Assembly (NCBI RefSeq): GCF_025949695.1
Contig: NZ_JAPDFL010000001.1
Span: 1,036,001 to 1,100,000, forward strand
Origin: Pararhodobacter zhoushanensis
Lineage (GTDB): Bacteria > Pseudomonadota > Alphaproteobacteria > Rhodobacterales > Rhodobacteraceae
Direction of reading: 5' to 3'
DNA length: 64,000 bases
The notes under the pieces were generated by a model. The model was not told the DNA's origin. It made no database searches and saw only the letters and a program-made list of their open reading frames with translations. The position numbers were made by a program, and so were the translations under genes. Positions 23,772-32,542 of the stretch are shown here, in pieces; positions within the stretch are counted from its first letter, which is position 1; every line of letters begins with the position of its first letter.

Positions 23772-26653
23772 TACTCGGCAGCGGGCAGGATACGGCGGGC
23801 CATTTCGGCCTGCGCGGTGTAGTCTTCCTGCCATTGCGACGGGCCATTCGACGGCGCGATCTGCACCGCCGTCACCTTGTATTCCGGGCAGTTCGTCGCC
23901 CAGTCGGAATAGTCGGTGGTGACCACGTTGGCCTGCGTGTCAGGGTGGTGGAAGGTGGTATAGACCACCCCCGGCGACACGCGGTCGGTCAGCGTGGCGC
24001 GCAGCGTGGTTTCCCCGGCGCGGCTGGTCAGGCGGACGTAATCCCCCTCATGGATGCCGCGGTTTTCGGCGTCATGGGGGTGGATTTCCAGCACGTCCTG
24101 ATCGTGCCAGATCACATTCGCCGTGCGCCGCGTCTGCGCGCCGACGTTGTACTGGCTCAGGATGCGCCCGGTGGTCAGCAACAGCGGGAAACGCGGGCCG
24201 GTTTTCTCATCGGTGGCCACGTATTCGGTGCGGATGAACTTGCCCTTGCCGCGCACGAACGCGCCGATGTGCATGGTCGGCGTGCCCTCGGGCGTGGCCT
24301 CGTTGCAGGGCCACTGGATCGAGCCCAGCTCGTCGAGCCGCTCGAAGCTGACCCCGGCAAAGGACGGCGTCAGCAGCGCGATCTCATCCATGATCTGGCT
24401 GGGATGCGCGTAATTCCAGTTCGCGCCCATCGCGTTGGCCAGCATCTGGGTGACTTCCCAGTCGCCATAGCCGTTCTTGGGCGCCATCACCTTGCGCACC
24501 CGGTTGATGCGGCGCTCGGCGTTGGTGAAGGTGCCGTCCTTCTCAAGGAAGGTCGAGCCGGGCAGGAAGACATGCGCGTAATTCGCCGTCTCGTTCAGGA
24601 ACAGGTCATGGACGATCACGCATTCCATCGCGGCCAGACCGGCGGCGACGTGGTGGGTGTCGGGGTCCGATTGCAGGATGTCCTCGCCCTGACAATAGAG
24701 CCCCTTGAACGTGCCCTCGACCGCCGCGTCCAGCATGTTGGGAATGCGCAGGCCCGGCTCGTTGTCGATCTTGACGCCCCAGGCGTTCTGGAACAGGTCG
24801 CGCACGTCGTCGTTCTTGACGTGGCGATAGCCCGGCAGCTCGTGCGGGAACGAGCCCATGTCGCAGCTGCCCTGCACGTTGTTCTGGCCGCGCAGCGGGT
24901 TCACGCCCACACCCGGCTTGCCGATGTTGCCGGTCAGCATGGCAAGGTTGGCGATGCCGATCACGGTGGTCGAGCCCTGGGAATGCTCGGTCACGCCCAG
25001 CCCGTAATAGATCGCGCCATTGCCGCCAGTGGCATAAAGGCGCGCGGCTTCGCGCACGGTCTGTGCCTTCACGCCGGTCAGTTCCTCGACCGCCTCGGGT
25101 GAGTTTTTCTCATCCGCGACGAATTCAGCGTAGTCCTGGAATTCATCCCAGTCACAGCGGGTGCGGATGAACTCTTCGTCCATCAGCCCCTCGGTAACGA
25201 TGACATGCGCGATGGCGGTCACGATGGCGACGTTGGTGCCCGGGCGCAGCGGCAGGTGATGCGCGGCCTTGACGTGCGGGCCTTCCACGATGTCGGTGCG
25301 GCGCGGGTCCACCACGATCAGCTTCGCGCCCTTGCGCAGGCGCTTTTTCAACCGGCTGGCAAAGACCGGGTGGCCGTCGGTCGGGTTCGCGCCGATGATC
25401 ATCACCACATCGGACTGCTCGACACTGTCGAAATCCTGCGTGCCGGCCGAGGTGCCAAAGGTCTGGCCCAGCCCGTAGCCGGTGGGCGAGTGGCAGACGC
25501 GGGCGCAGGTGTCGGTGTTGTTGTTCAGGAACACCGCGCGGGTCAGCTTCTGCACGAGGTAGGTTTCCTCGTTCGTGCAGCGGCTCGAGGTGATCACACC
25601 GACCGACTGGCGGCCGTGCTTTTCGATCAGGCCCTTCATGCGGTCGGCGGTGAAGCGCATCGCCTCGTCCCACGAAACCTCTTGCCACGGGTCGGTGATC
25701 TTGTCGCGGATCATCGGGTTCAGGATGCGGTCCTTGTGCGTGGCATAGCCCCAGGCAAACCGGCCCTTGACGCAAGAGTGGCCCCGGTTCGCCTTGCCGT
25801 CCTTGTGCGGCACCATGCGCACCAGTTCGTCGCCGCGCATCTCGGCCTTGAACGAGCAGCCGACGCCGCAATAGGCGCAGGTGGTGATGATCGCGCGCTC
25901 GGGCGTGCCGATCTCGACCACGGATTTTTCCACCAGCGTGGCGGTCGGGCAGGCCTGCACGCAGGCACCGCAACTGACGCAATCGGACGACAGGAACGTG
26001 TCACCTTTGCCACCCGCCGAGACGCGGCTGTCAAAGCCCCGGCCCTGAATGGTCAGCGCGAAGGTGCCTTGCACTTCCTCGCACGCGCGCACGCAGCGTG
26101 AGCAGACGATGCATTTGGACGGATCATAGTCGAAATACGGGTTCGACCCGTCCTTGACCATGTATTGCGGGTTCGCCTCGCCGTTGTGGCGCGGGCGGAA
26201 ATGGGTATCGACGGCCTCATAGCGGACATCGCGCAGGCCCACCGCCCCGGCCATGTCCTGCAATTCGCAATCACCATTGGCGGCGCAGGTCAGGCAGTCG
26301 AGCGGGTGGTCCGAGATGTAAAGCTCCATCACCCCCTTGCGCAGCTTCTTGAGCGGCTCGGTTTGCGTGTGAACCTTCAGCCCCTCGGCCACCGGCGTGG
26401 TGCACGAAGCGGGCGTGCCATTGCGGCCTTCGATCTGAACCAGACACAGACGGCACGACCCAAAAGCCTCGACGCTGTCGGTCGCGCAGAGCTTGGGAAT
26501 GCTGATCCCGGTCATCGCGGCAGCGCGCATGATCGACGTGCCCTCGGGCACCGTGACCTCGAACCCGTCGATGGTCAGCGTGATCTGCTTTTGCGATTTG
26601 GCGGCGGGGGTGCCGTAGTCGCGGTCATCCCAGGGAATGATAAAGTCTTTCAT
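23771..26653 (-). CDS. fdsA: NAD-dependent formate dehydrogenase alpha subunit (molybdopterin)
   Basis: A 960-residue catalytic subunit oxidising formate to CO2. In order it has a [2Fe-2S] domain (Cys56, 67, 70, 84), an NADH-dehydrogenase-G-like cluster (His116, Cys120, 123, 129), two [4Fe-4S] motifs (from Cys181 and Cys225), an N-terminal [4Fe-4S] of the molybdopterin domain (Cys259) and the active-site stretch DTCARVCHSPTG. Cys387 there is the likely metal ligand, so this is a cysteine and not a selenocysteine enzyme. The ATG 26653 has GGAGA upstream and overlaps the stop of a 37-codon ORF. Confidence 0.96.
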   Translation of the reverse strand: MKDFIIPWDDRDYGTPAAKSQKQITLTIDGFEVTVPEGTSIMRAAAMTGISIPKLCATDSVEAFGSCRLCLVQIEGRNGTPASCTTPVAEGLKVHTQTEPLKKLRKGVMELYISDHPLDCLTCAANGDCELQDMAGAVGLRDVRYEAVDTHFRPRHNGEANPQYMVKDGSNPYFDYDPSKCIVCSRCVRACEEVQGTFALTIQGRGFDSRVSAGGKGDTFLSSDCVSCGACVQACPTATLVEKSVVEIGTPERAIITTCAYCGVGCSFKAEMRGDELVRMVPHKDGKANRGHSCVKGRFAWGYATHKDRILNPMIRDKITDPWQEVSWDEAMRFTADRMKGLIEKHGRQSVGVITSSRCTNEETYLVQKLTRAVFLNNNTDTCARVCHSPTGYGLGQTFGTSAGTQDFDSVEQSDVVMIIGANPTDGHPVFASRLKKRLRKGAKLIVVDPRRTDIVEGPHVKAAHHLPLRPGTNVAIVTAIAHVIVTEGLMDEEFIRTRCDWDEFQDYAEFVADEKNSPEAVEELTGVKAQTVREAARLYATGGNGAIYYGLGVTEHSQGSTTVIGIANLAMLTGNIGKPGVGVNPLRGQNNVQGSCDMGSFPHELPGYRHVKNDDVRDLFQNAWGVKIDNEPGLRIPNMLDAAVEGTFKGLYCQGEDILQSDPDTHHVAAGLAAMECVIVHDLFLNETANYAHVFLPGSTFLEKDGTFTNAERRINRVRKVMAPKNGYGDWEVTQMLANAMGANWNYAHPSQIMDEIALLTPSFAGVSFERLDELGSIQWPCNEATPEGTPTMHIGAFVRGKGKFIRTEYVATDEKTGPRFPLLLTTGRILSQYNVGAQTRRTANVIWHDQDVLEIHPHDAENRGIHEGDYVRLTSRAGETTLRATLTDRVSPGVVYTTFHHPDTQANVVTTDYSDWATNCPEYKVTAVQIAPSNGPSQWQEDYTAQAEMARRILPAAE

Positions 26654-26763
26654 TTCGCATTCTCCGGTTGCTGTTTGGCTTTGGGCTGGTGGCAACGGTC
26701 AAGAAGTTCGGTGCGCAGGAAGGTCAACAGATCGACGGGGCGGGTCGGTGGGGGCGTTGTCAT
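26650..26763 (-). CDS. 37-residue small protein inside the formate dehydrogenase operon
   Basis: An open frame of 38 codons (MTTPPPTRPVDLLTFLRTEL...) starts one base after the DUF4287 stop and ends in TGA overlapping the fdsA ATG. A GGGAG ribosome site lies about eight bases upstream of its ATG. It is soluble, proline-rich at the start and lysine/glutamine-rich at the end. The tight overlaps on both sides favour translation. It could serve only as a coupling leader for fdsA, or encode a real small subunit; no family is recognised. Confidence 0.55.
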   Translation of the reverse strand: MTTPPPTRPVDLLTFLRTELLDRCHQPKAKQQPENAK

Positions 26764-26764
26764 C

Positions 26765-26974
26765 TCACTCTCCCTGCGCTTTGGCGTGGGCGACGATGGC
26801 ATTGGCGTGCCCGTGGCCCAGACCATGCTCGGTCTTGAGCAGGGCGACGACGGCCATGTGCGGCTTGTCCTTCAACCCGTCGCGGGCGAGGGTCAGCCAA
26901 TGGTCGATCGGCTTGCCATAGGTCTTTTCGATCGACGGAAAGTACGAGGCCGGGCCTTTGACGGTATCGCTCAT
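26765..26974 (-). CDS. DUF4287 domain protein in the formate dehydrogenase operon
   Basis: A 69-residue protein that is essentially one DUF4287 domain, with IEKTYGKPIDHWLTLA and the family signature HGLGHGHANAIVAHAK. The function of the family is unknown. It starts with ATGA overlap to fdsB and lies between fdsB and fdsA, where the classical fdsGBACD operon has no gene. Operon membership suggests a role with formate dehydrogenase, perhaps in assembly or regulation; this is inference. Confidence 0.8.
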   Translation of the reverse strand: MSDTVKGPASYFPSIEKTYGKPIDHWLTLARDGLKDKPHMAVVALLKTEHGLGHGHANAIVAHAKAQGE

Positions 26975-28497
26975 TCTGCGGCCTCGCGGGTGCGGGCGAA
27001 ATCGTCAGGGAAATGCGTCAGCGCCGACATCACCGGATAGGGCGTGAAACCGCCCAAGGCGCAGAGCGAGCCTGATTTCATCGTGTTGCACAGATCCGCC
27101 AGCAGCGGCAGGCCCGAGGCATCGCCCGCCGCCACGCGGTCCAGCGTTTCCACCCCGCGCACCGCGCCGATGCGGCAGGGCGTGCATTTGCCGCAGCTCT
27201 CGATGGCGCAGAATTCCATCGCGAAGCGGGCCATTTTCAGCATGTCGGTGCGGTCATCGGCGATGGTCAGCCCGGCGTGGCCGATCAGCCCGTCCTTGGC
27301 GGCGAAATCCTCATAGGTGAAGGGCGTGTCGAACAGCGACGGCGGGAACCATGCACCCAGCGGACCGCCGACCTGCACCGCCTTGACGGGCCGACCCGAG
27401 GCCGTGCCGCCGGCAATATCTTCGACAATCTCGCCAAGGCTGAGGCCGAAGGCGGTCTCGAACAGCCCGCCGTATTTCACATTCCCGGCGATCTGCAGCG
27501 CCATGGTGCCATGCGAGCGGCCCATGCCGTAGTTTTTGTAAAACGCCGCCCCGCGATCCATGATCACCGGGACCGAGGCCAGCGAGATCACGTTATTGAC
27601 CACGGTGGGCTTGCCCATGAAGCCCTCAAGCGCGGGCAGCGGCGGCTTGGCGCGCACCACGCCGCGCTTGCCTTCCAGCGAGTTGAGCAGCGATGTTTCC
27701 TCACCGCAGACATAAGCCCCCGCGCCGACGCGGACCTCCATGTCAAAGGCATAGTCCGAGCCCAGCACGCTGGCGCCCAGCACACCGGCCTCCCGCGCGA
27801 TGCGGATCGCGGCGTCGAACTGGCTGATCGCAATGGGATATTCGCTGCGGGTGTAGATATAGCCCTTGGTCGCGCCCACGGCGATCCCGGCAATCGCCAT
27901 GCCTTCGATCAGGGTGAAAGGATCACCTTCCATCAGCATCCGGTCAGCGAAGGTGGCGCTGTCGCCCTCATCGGCGTTGCAGACGATGTATTTCTGCGCG
28001 GCGGGCGCGTCGTGGACGGTTTTCCACTTGATGCCGGTCGGGAAGCCCGCACCACCCCGGCCCCGCAGGCCAGAATCCGTGACTTCCTTGACCACCTCGG
28101 CGGGCGTCATCGCCAGCGCGCGGCGAAGGCCTTTCAGGCCGTGGTGCAGTTCGTATTCATGCAGGGACAGCGGGTCGATCACGCCGACGCGGGCAAAGGT
28201 CAGCCGGGTCTGGCGCACCATCCAAGGCAGTTCTTCGGTCAGGCCCAGATATTTGGGATGGCTTTCGCCGTCGCCGAAAATCGCGGACACGTCGTCCGGC
28301 GTCATCGGACCAAAGGCGATGCGGCCCTCATCGGTGACCAGTTCGACCAGCGGCTCCAGCCAGACCATCCCGCGCGAGCCGTTGCGCACCACGGTGACGG
28401 CGATGCCGCGCTTGTCGGCTTCGGCCTTGATTGCGGCGGCGACATCATCGGCACCCAGTGCGACGGCGGCGGAATCGAGGGGGACATAGAGTTTCAT
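26971..28497 (-). CDS. fdsB: NAD-dependent formate dehydrogenase beta subunit (NuoF-like)
   Basis: A 508-residue diaphorase subunit that passes electrons from formate oxidation to NAD+. An N-terminal thioredoxin-like ferredoxin region (about 1-110) precedes the NuoF-like part. That part has the NADH/FMN loop GLRGRGGAGFPTG, the FMN segment CNADEGDSATFADR and the [4Fe-4S] motif ESCGKCTPCRIG with a later Cys near LCNTMK. It shares one base with the fdsG stop and overlaps the DUF4287 start. Confidence 0.95.
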   Translation of the reverse strand: MKLYVPLDSAAVALGADDVAAAIKAEADKRGIAVTVVRNGSRGMVWLEPLVELVTDEGRIAFGPMTPDDVSAIFGDGESHPKYLGLTEELPWMVRQTRLTFARVGVIDPLSLHEYELHHGLKGLRRALAMTPAEVVKEVTDSGLRGRGGAGFPTGIKWKTVHDAPAAQKYIVCNADEGDSATFADRMLMEGDPFTLIEGMAIAGIAVGATKGYIYTRSEYPIAISQFDAAIRIAREAGVLGASVLGSDYAFDMEVRVGAGAYVCGEETSLLNSLEGKRGVVRAKPPLPALEGFMGKPTVVNNVISLASVPVIMDRGAAFYKNYGMGRSHGTMALQIAGNVKYGGLFETAFGLSLGEIVEDIAGGTASGRPVKAVQVGGPLGAWFPPSLFDTPFTYEDFAAKDGLIGHAGLTIADDRTDMLKMARFAMEFCAIESCGKCTPCRIGAVRGVETLDRVAAGDASGLPLLADLCNTMKSGSLCALGGFTPYPVMSALTHFPDDFARTREAAE

Positions 28498-28976
28498 CAG
28501 CGTGCCCCCTCAAGGATCTTGTCCAGCTTGGCGGCATCGGCGCGGCCCACCAACTTGCCGTTGACCATCGCGGCGGGACCGCAGGCGCACAGGCCCAGAC
28601 AGAACACCGGTTCCAGCGTCAGCGCGCCATCGGCCGAGGTTTCGTGCCAGTCCAGCCCGGTTTTCGCCCGCGCGTGATCGGCCAGATCGTCGGCACCGAC
28701 GGCCTGACAGGCCTCGGCCCGGCACAGTTTCAGCACCGTGCGGCCCGCCGGATTCTCGCGGAAATCGTGGTAAAAGCTCATCACGCCATGCGCTTCGGCG
28801 CGGCTGATGTTCTGGTCCTTGGCGATGATCGGCAGGGCGTCCTGGGGGACATGGCCAAAGGCCGCTTGCACCGCGTGCAGGATCGGCAACAGCGCGCCCT
28901 CCATCCCGCGATGGGTGGCAAGGATCTGGTGCAGGGTCTCAACCCCTGCTTCCCCGAACGCTGGTGTGGCTGGCAT
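28497..28976 (-). CDS. fdsG: NAD-dependent formate dehydrogenase gamma subunit (NuoE-like)
   Basis: A 159-residue [2Fe-2S] thioredoxin-like subunit with cluster ligands Cys85 and Cys90 (CRAEAC) and Cys126 and Cys130 (CLGLC), as in NuoE. It is the first gene of the fds operon, preceded by GGAGAA 8 bases before the ATG. About 98 bp upstream is the LysR-family gene, with an inverted repeat just after that gene's stop. Together with fdsB it forms the NADH-producing module. Confidence 0.95.
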   Translation of the reverse strand: MPATPAFGEAGVETLHQILATHRGMEGALLPILHAVQAAFGHVPQDALPIIAKDQNISRAEAHGVMSFYHDFRENPAGRTVLKLCRAEACQAVGADDLADHARAKTGLDWHETSADGALTLEPVFCLGLCACGPAAMVNGKLVGRADAAKLDKILEGAR

Positions 28977-29048
28977 CTGGCTTCTCCGGTCGATTCACGC
29001 GTGCGTAGCGGCAAAGCGATTGAATTTCAAATTGTGAATTCCGTTATC

Positions 29049-29067
29049 TGATAGAGAACGTCTATCA
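29049..29067. promoter_or_regulatory. Inverted-repeat operator upstream of the fds operon
   Basis: TGATAGA and TCTATCA form perfect 7-bp arms with a 5-bp centre. The shape ATAG-N7-CTAT is that of LysR-type binding sites. It lies between the LysR stop and fdsG, 73-91 bp before the fdsG ATG, so it fits an activator site for that promoter. Confidence 0.6.
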
Positions 29068-29074
29068 AAGCGGC

Positions 29075-29953
29075 TTAACTCACGGTCTTCAGAAACGCAT
29101 CCAGCAGCAGCGTCCGCCGCCCCACCGGGGGCAGGATAAAGGCGACCGTGGCGATGCCGCTGACCCCGCCGGTGATGGGAATACAGGCCAGTTCGCGCCC
29201 GGTGGCGTAGAAGGCAGCCGTGCGCGCGGGCAGGATGGTGGCGTGGTGCGGCGCGGTCACATGGCTGATCAGCGCGACGATCGAATTGGACTCGATGCGC
29301 GGTGAGACGCTGATGCCCGCGCGTGCCAGATTGGTGTCGATGATCCGCCGGTTCTGCATGTCGGTGGTCAGCAGGCCCAGCTCGTACCCGCCCAGATCGG
29401 CCCAGCGCAGCGAGGCGGGCAGGTCCGCGCGGGCGCAGGTGACCAGCGCATAGCTTTCCTCGTACAAGAGCACCGAGCGATCCGCCGCCGGCTTGTCCAT
29501 CGGCGTATCGACGGCGGCATAGCTGAGGCCCGCGTCGATCTCGAACTCGGTCAGGCGTTCCAGAATCTCATGGCTGTTGAGCGACACGATGCGCAGCCGC
29601 ACACCGGGATGCGCCGCCAGAAACGGGCGGGTCAGGTCATGGATAGAGGACAGCGCGGTCGGGATCACCCCCAGCCGCAGCGTCCCTGACAGCCCCTCGC
29701 GCGCCACGGCCACATCGGATTTCATCGCCCGCGCCTCGGCCACGATGGTCTTGGCGCGGGCCAGCACGCGCTCGCCCTCGGTCGTCAGGCCGATATAGCG
29801 CGCCCCGCGCTGCACCAGCTGCACGCCGAGGCTCTGCTCCAGCGCCTTGATGCCGGATGACAGGGTTGGCTGCGTCACATGGCAGGCCTCGGCCGCGCGT
29901 CCGAAGTGACGCTCGCGGGCAAGGGCGATGAGCATTTCCAGCTTGTCGATCAT
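29075..29953 (-). CDS. LysR-family regulator, probably of the formate dehydrogenase operon
   Basis: A 292-residue LysR-type protein. It has an N-terminal winged helix-turn-helix (residues 3-60, with HFGRAAEACHVTQPTLSSGI) and a substrate-binding-like effector domain beginning near LRLGVIPTALSS. ATG 29953 gives the canonical LysR N-terminus (MIDKLEMLIALARERHFGRAA); the frame is open further upstream but encodes no LysR residues. It reads in the same direction as fdsG, 98 bp upstream, rather than divergently as in some relatives. Formate or molybdate could be the signal; this is not shown here. Confidence 0.88.
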   Translation of the reverse strand: MIDKLEMLIALARERHFGRAAEACHVTQPTLSSGIKALEQSLGVQLVQRGARYIGLTTEGERVLARAKTIVAEARAMKSDVAVAREGLSGTLRLGVIPTALSSIHDLTRPFLAAHPGVRLRIVSLNSHEILERLTEFEIDAGLSYAAVDTPMDKPAADRSVLLYEESYALVTCARADLPASLRWADLGGYELGLLTTDMQNRRIIDTNLARAGISVSPRIESNSIVALISHVTAPHHATILPARTAAFYATGRELACIPITGGVSGIATVAFILPPVGRRTLLLDAFLKTVS

Positions 29954-30080
29954 ATCCGCCAGCTTGCCGCAAAGCGACGTCGGCGGAAAGGGTCCGACTG
30001 TCCGGCTAAAGCGTTTGCAATGCGGAACGGCCCGCGTGATGCTGCGCGCCAAGGCATGCAAGAGAGCACGGAGGGACGCG

Positions 30081-31217
30081 ATGCACATCCAACCATTCGG
30101 CGTTGAGATCTGGATGAACGAGTGGGAAACCCGCTGCGATCTGAACCTTGCCGAGACTTGCGTGGAAAGCCTGACCATCGCGCAACTGCTGGAACTGACC
30201 GGGCGGAATGGCGACGATCTGTCGGCGCTGTTGCCGCTGCAGATGACTTACGGCGCGATTGAAGGCTCGGACCGGCTGCGCGATGCGATTGCGGCGCTGT
30301 ATGCGAAACAGCAGCGGGAGAACGTGATTGTCACCCATGGCACGATTGGCGCGAATATGCTGGTGCACAAGGCGCTGGTCGGGCCCGGTGACCGCGTGGT
30401 CGCCGTGGTGCCGACGTATCAGCAGCATTACTCGATCCCCGACAGTCTGGGCGCGGATGTGCACCAGCTGGCCTTGCAGGCCGAGAATGGCTGGCTACCC
30501 GATCTGGACGCCCTGCGGGCGCTGGTGGTGCCGGGCACCAAGCTGATCGCGCTGACCAATCCCAACAACCCCACGGGTGCGCTGATCCCGGTCGAGATGT
30601 TGCAAGAGATTGCCCGGATCGCGCGCGAGGTCGACGCATGGGTGCTGTGCGATGAGGTGTACCGCGGCACGGATCAGACCGGCGACGGGCGCACGGCTTC
30701 GATGGCGGATCTGTATGAAAAGGGGATCAGCACGGCGGGGATGTCCAAGGCGTTTTCCCTGGCCGGGTTGCGGCTGGGCTGGGTGGTGGCCCGGCAAGAG
30801 CTGCTGGACATGGTGTCCATCCACCGGGATTATGACACGATCAGCGTCGGCAGGGTCGACGACCATTTCGCCACGCTGGCGCTGGAAGCCGCTGACCGGG
30901 TACTGGACCGCGCGCAGGCGATCACGCGGGGCAATCTGCAGATCCTGTCAGACTGGATCGACACCCAGCCGCGTCTTGACTGGGTGCGTCCGGCCTCGGG
31001 CACCACGGCCTTCGTGCGCTTTGACGCGCCGATGACCTCGCGCGAGTTCTGCATTGCGCTGCTCGAGGACACCGGGGTGATGTTCACCCCCGGCTCGGCG
31101 CTGGGCGTCGAGGGTTGGCTGCGCATCGGCTACGCCAACAACCCCGAGATCCTGCGCGAAGGGTTGCGGCGGACGGGCGAATTTCTCGCCCGCCTGCCAG
31201 ATCCTGCGCTGGTTTAG
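30081..31217 (+). CDS. PLP-dependent class I/II aminotransferase
   Basis: A 378-residue fold-type I enzyme. Key residues are the NPNNPTG motif (160-166), Asp191 and Tyr194 in CDEVYRG and Lys223 in AGMSKAFSLAGLRLGW, which binds pyridoxal phosphate. The start at 30081 follows GGAGGG. The N-terminus (FGVEIWMNEWETRCDLNLAETC) differs from aspartate aminotransferases and resembles the branch that includes capreomycidine-synthase-like enzymes. The substrate is therefore open. It is divergent from the LysR gene (127 bp between starts), and its stop overlaps that of the convergent MFS gene. Confidence 0.88.
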   Translation: MHIQPFGVEIWMNEWETRCDLNLAETCVESLTIAQLLELTGRNGDDLSALLPLQMTYGAIEGSDRLRDAIAALYAKQQRENVIVTHGTIGANMLVHKALVGPGDRVVAVVPTYQQHYSIPDSLGADVHQLALQAENGWLPDLDALRALVVPGTKLIALTNPNNPTGALIPVEMLQEIARIAREVDAWVLCDEVYRGTDQTGDGRTASMADLYEKGISTAGMSKAFSLAGLRLGWVVARQELLDMVSIHRDYDTISVGRVDDHFATLALEAADRVLDRAQAITRGNLQILSDWIDTQPRLDWVRPASGTTAFVRFDAPMTSREFCIALLEDTGVMFTPGSALGVEGWLRIGYANNPEILREGLRRTGEFLARLPDPALV

Positions 31218-32404
31218 ACCGCCAGCCGCCGCATCGGCAGCGACAGCGCGGCGGCGGCGAAGGCCATCACGCCACACAGCGCGATGGCTGCCGTCATGCC
31301 CATGGCCGAGTTGTCCAGCAACAGCCCGGTAATCACGATCATCACGCCGCCGGTCAGCATCTGGATCGTCCCGCCCAGCGACGAGGCCAGCCCGGCGATA
31401 TCGGGATGCGGGTCCATCGCCATGACCATGGCGGTGGGGATCACCAGCCCGAGGCAGGCGTTCGCGATGAACAGACCCGCAACCACCACGGGCAGCGAGG
31501 CCAGCCCGGCAAAGGCGACGATCGCCAGCAGCACGGTCGAGGCCATGAAGCCGCTGATCGCCAGAACGATCACGCGCTGCATGCCATAGCGGGCCGAGAA
31601 ACGGCCAGCCAGCTGCGAGGCACCAAAGAAGCCGATGGCGTTGATCGCGAAGGCGATCGAGAAGCCAGTCGGCGACAGGCCGAATTCACGCGTGTAGACA
31701 AAGCTGCCGGTGGCGAGGAACACAAAGAAGCTGGCCATGCCGAAGCCGCCGATCATCGTCAGCCCCATGAACGAGCGGTCGGTCAGCAGGCGGCGGAAAC
31801 CGGCCAGCATGGCGCGGACGCGCACCGGGCGACGCTCGGCGACCGGGAGGGTCTCGGGCAGGGCGAAGATGATCAGCAACAGGCTGATCACCGAGGCCAC
31901 GGCGAGCACCATGAAGATCTCGCGCCAGCCGCCAAAGGCCAGCACGATCGAGCCGGTCAGCGGTGCCAGCATCGGCGAGATCGAGATGACGATCATGATC
32001 GCCGCCATCATCCGCGCGGCATCAGGACCGCTGGCCATGTCGCGGATCACCGCGCGCGGGACGGCCATCAGCGTGGCAGCGCCCAGCGCCTGCAAGGCGC
32101 GGGCAGCGACCAGCGTGGGCAGATCGGGGGCCATGGCGGCGAGCACCGTGGCAACAAAGAAGATCGCAACGCCGATCATCAGCGGCTTTTTGCGGCCGAT
32201 GGCATCGGCCAGCGGGCCATAGATCATCTGCGCCACGCCGAAGACGAGGAAATAGGCGGTCAGGGTCAGCCCTGCGCCGGCTTCGTCCGTGCCCAGATCG
32301 GCAGCCACCTGCGGCAGCGCGGGCAGGTACATATCAATGGCGAAAGGTCCGACAGCGGACAAAAGACCCAACAAAAGGGCCATGCGGAAAAGCGGATCGC
32401 GCAT
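31214..32404 (-). CDS. Bcr/CflA-family multidrug efflux MFS transporter
   Basis: A 396-residue protein with 12 predicted membrane segments. The Bcr/CflA signatures AIDMYLPALPQVAADLGTDE after helix 1 and GPLADAIGRKKPLMIG (motif A) are visible. Such proteins export chloramphenicol, bicyclomycin or amino acids and related small compounds by proton antiport. It is 138 bp downstream of the histone-deacetylase-like gene and converges with the aminotransferase. No adjacent MarR or TetR gene hints at the substrate. Confidence 0.92.
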   Translation of the reverse strand: MRDPLFRMALLLGLLSAVGPFAIDMYLPALPQVAADLGTDEAGAGLTLTAYFLVFGVAQMIYGPLADAIGRKKPLMIGVAIFFVATVLAAMAPDLPTLVAARALQALGAATLMAVPRAVIRDMASGPDAARMMAAIMIVISISPMLAPLTGSIVLAFGGWREIFMVLAVASVISLLLIIFALPETLPVAERRPVRVRAMLAGFRRLLTDRSFMGLTMIGGFGMASFFVFLATGSFVYTREFGLSPTGFSIAFAINAIGFFGASQLAGRFSARYGMQRVIVLAISGFMASTVLLAIVAFAGLASLPVVVAGLFIANACLGLVIPTAMVMAMDPHPDIAGLASSLGGTIQMLTGGVMIVITGLLLDNSAMGMTAAIALCGVMAFAAAALSLPMRRLAV

Positions 32405-32436
32405 CGGAAAACCTGCGAAAAATTGGTCATGGGAAG

Positions 32437-32465
32437 GGCCCGCCCCGAAAAACGGGGCATGGGCC
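32437..32465 (-). terminator. Possible hairpin terminator after the deacetylase-like gene
   Basis: GGCCC-GCCCCG, loop AAAAA, CGGGGC-(AT)-GGGCC: an 11-bp stem with a two-base bulge. The nearest T-run on the minus strand (TTTTT) is about 20 bases after the stem, so termination is uncertain. Confidence 0.35.
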
Positions 32466-32542
32466 GGACGCGTAACATCGTTCGCATGTGCAGAAAGTCA
32501 ACGACCGGCGGTCGATTTTCCGATTTTCGCGCGGCGCCTGTG

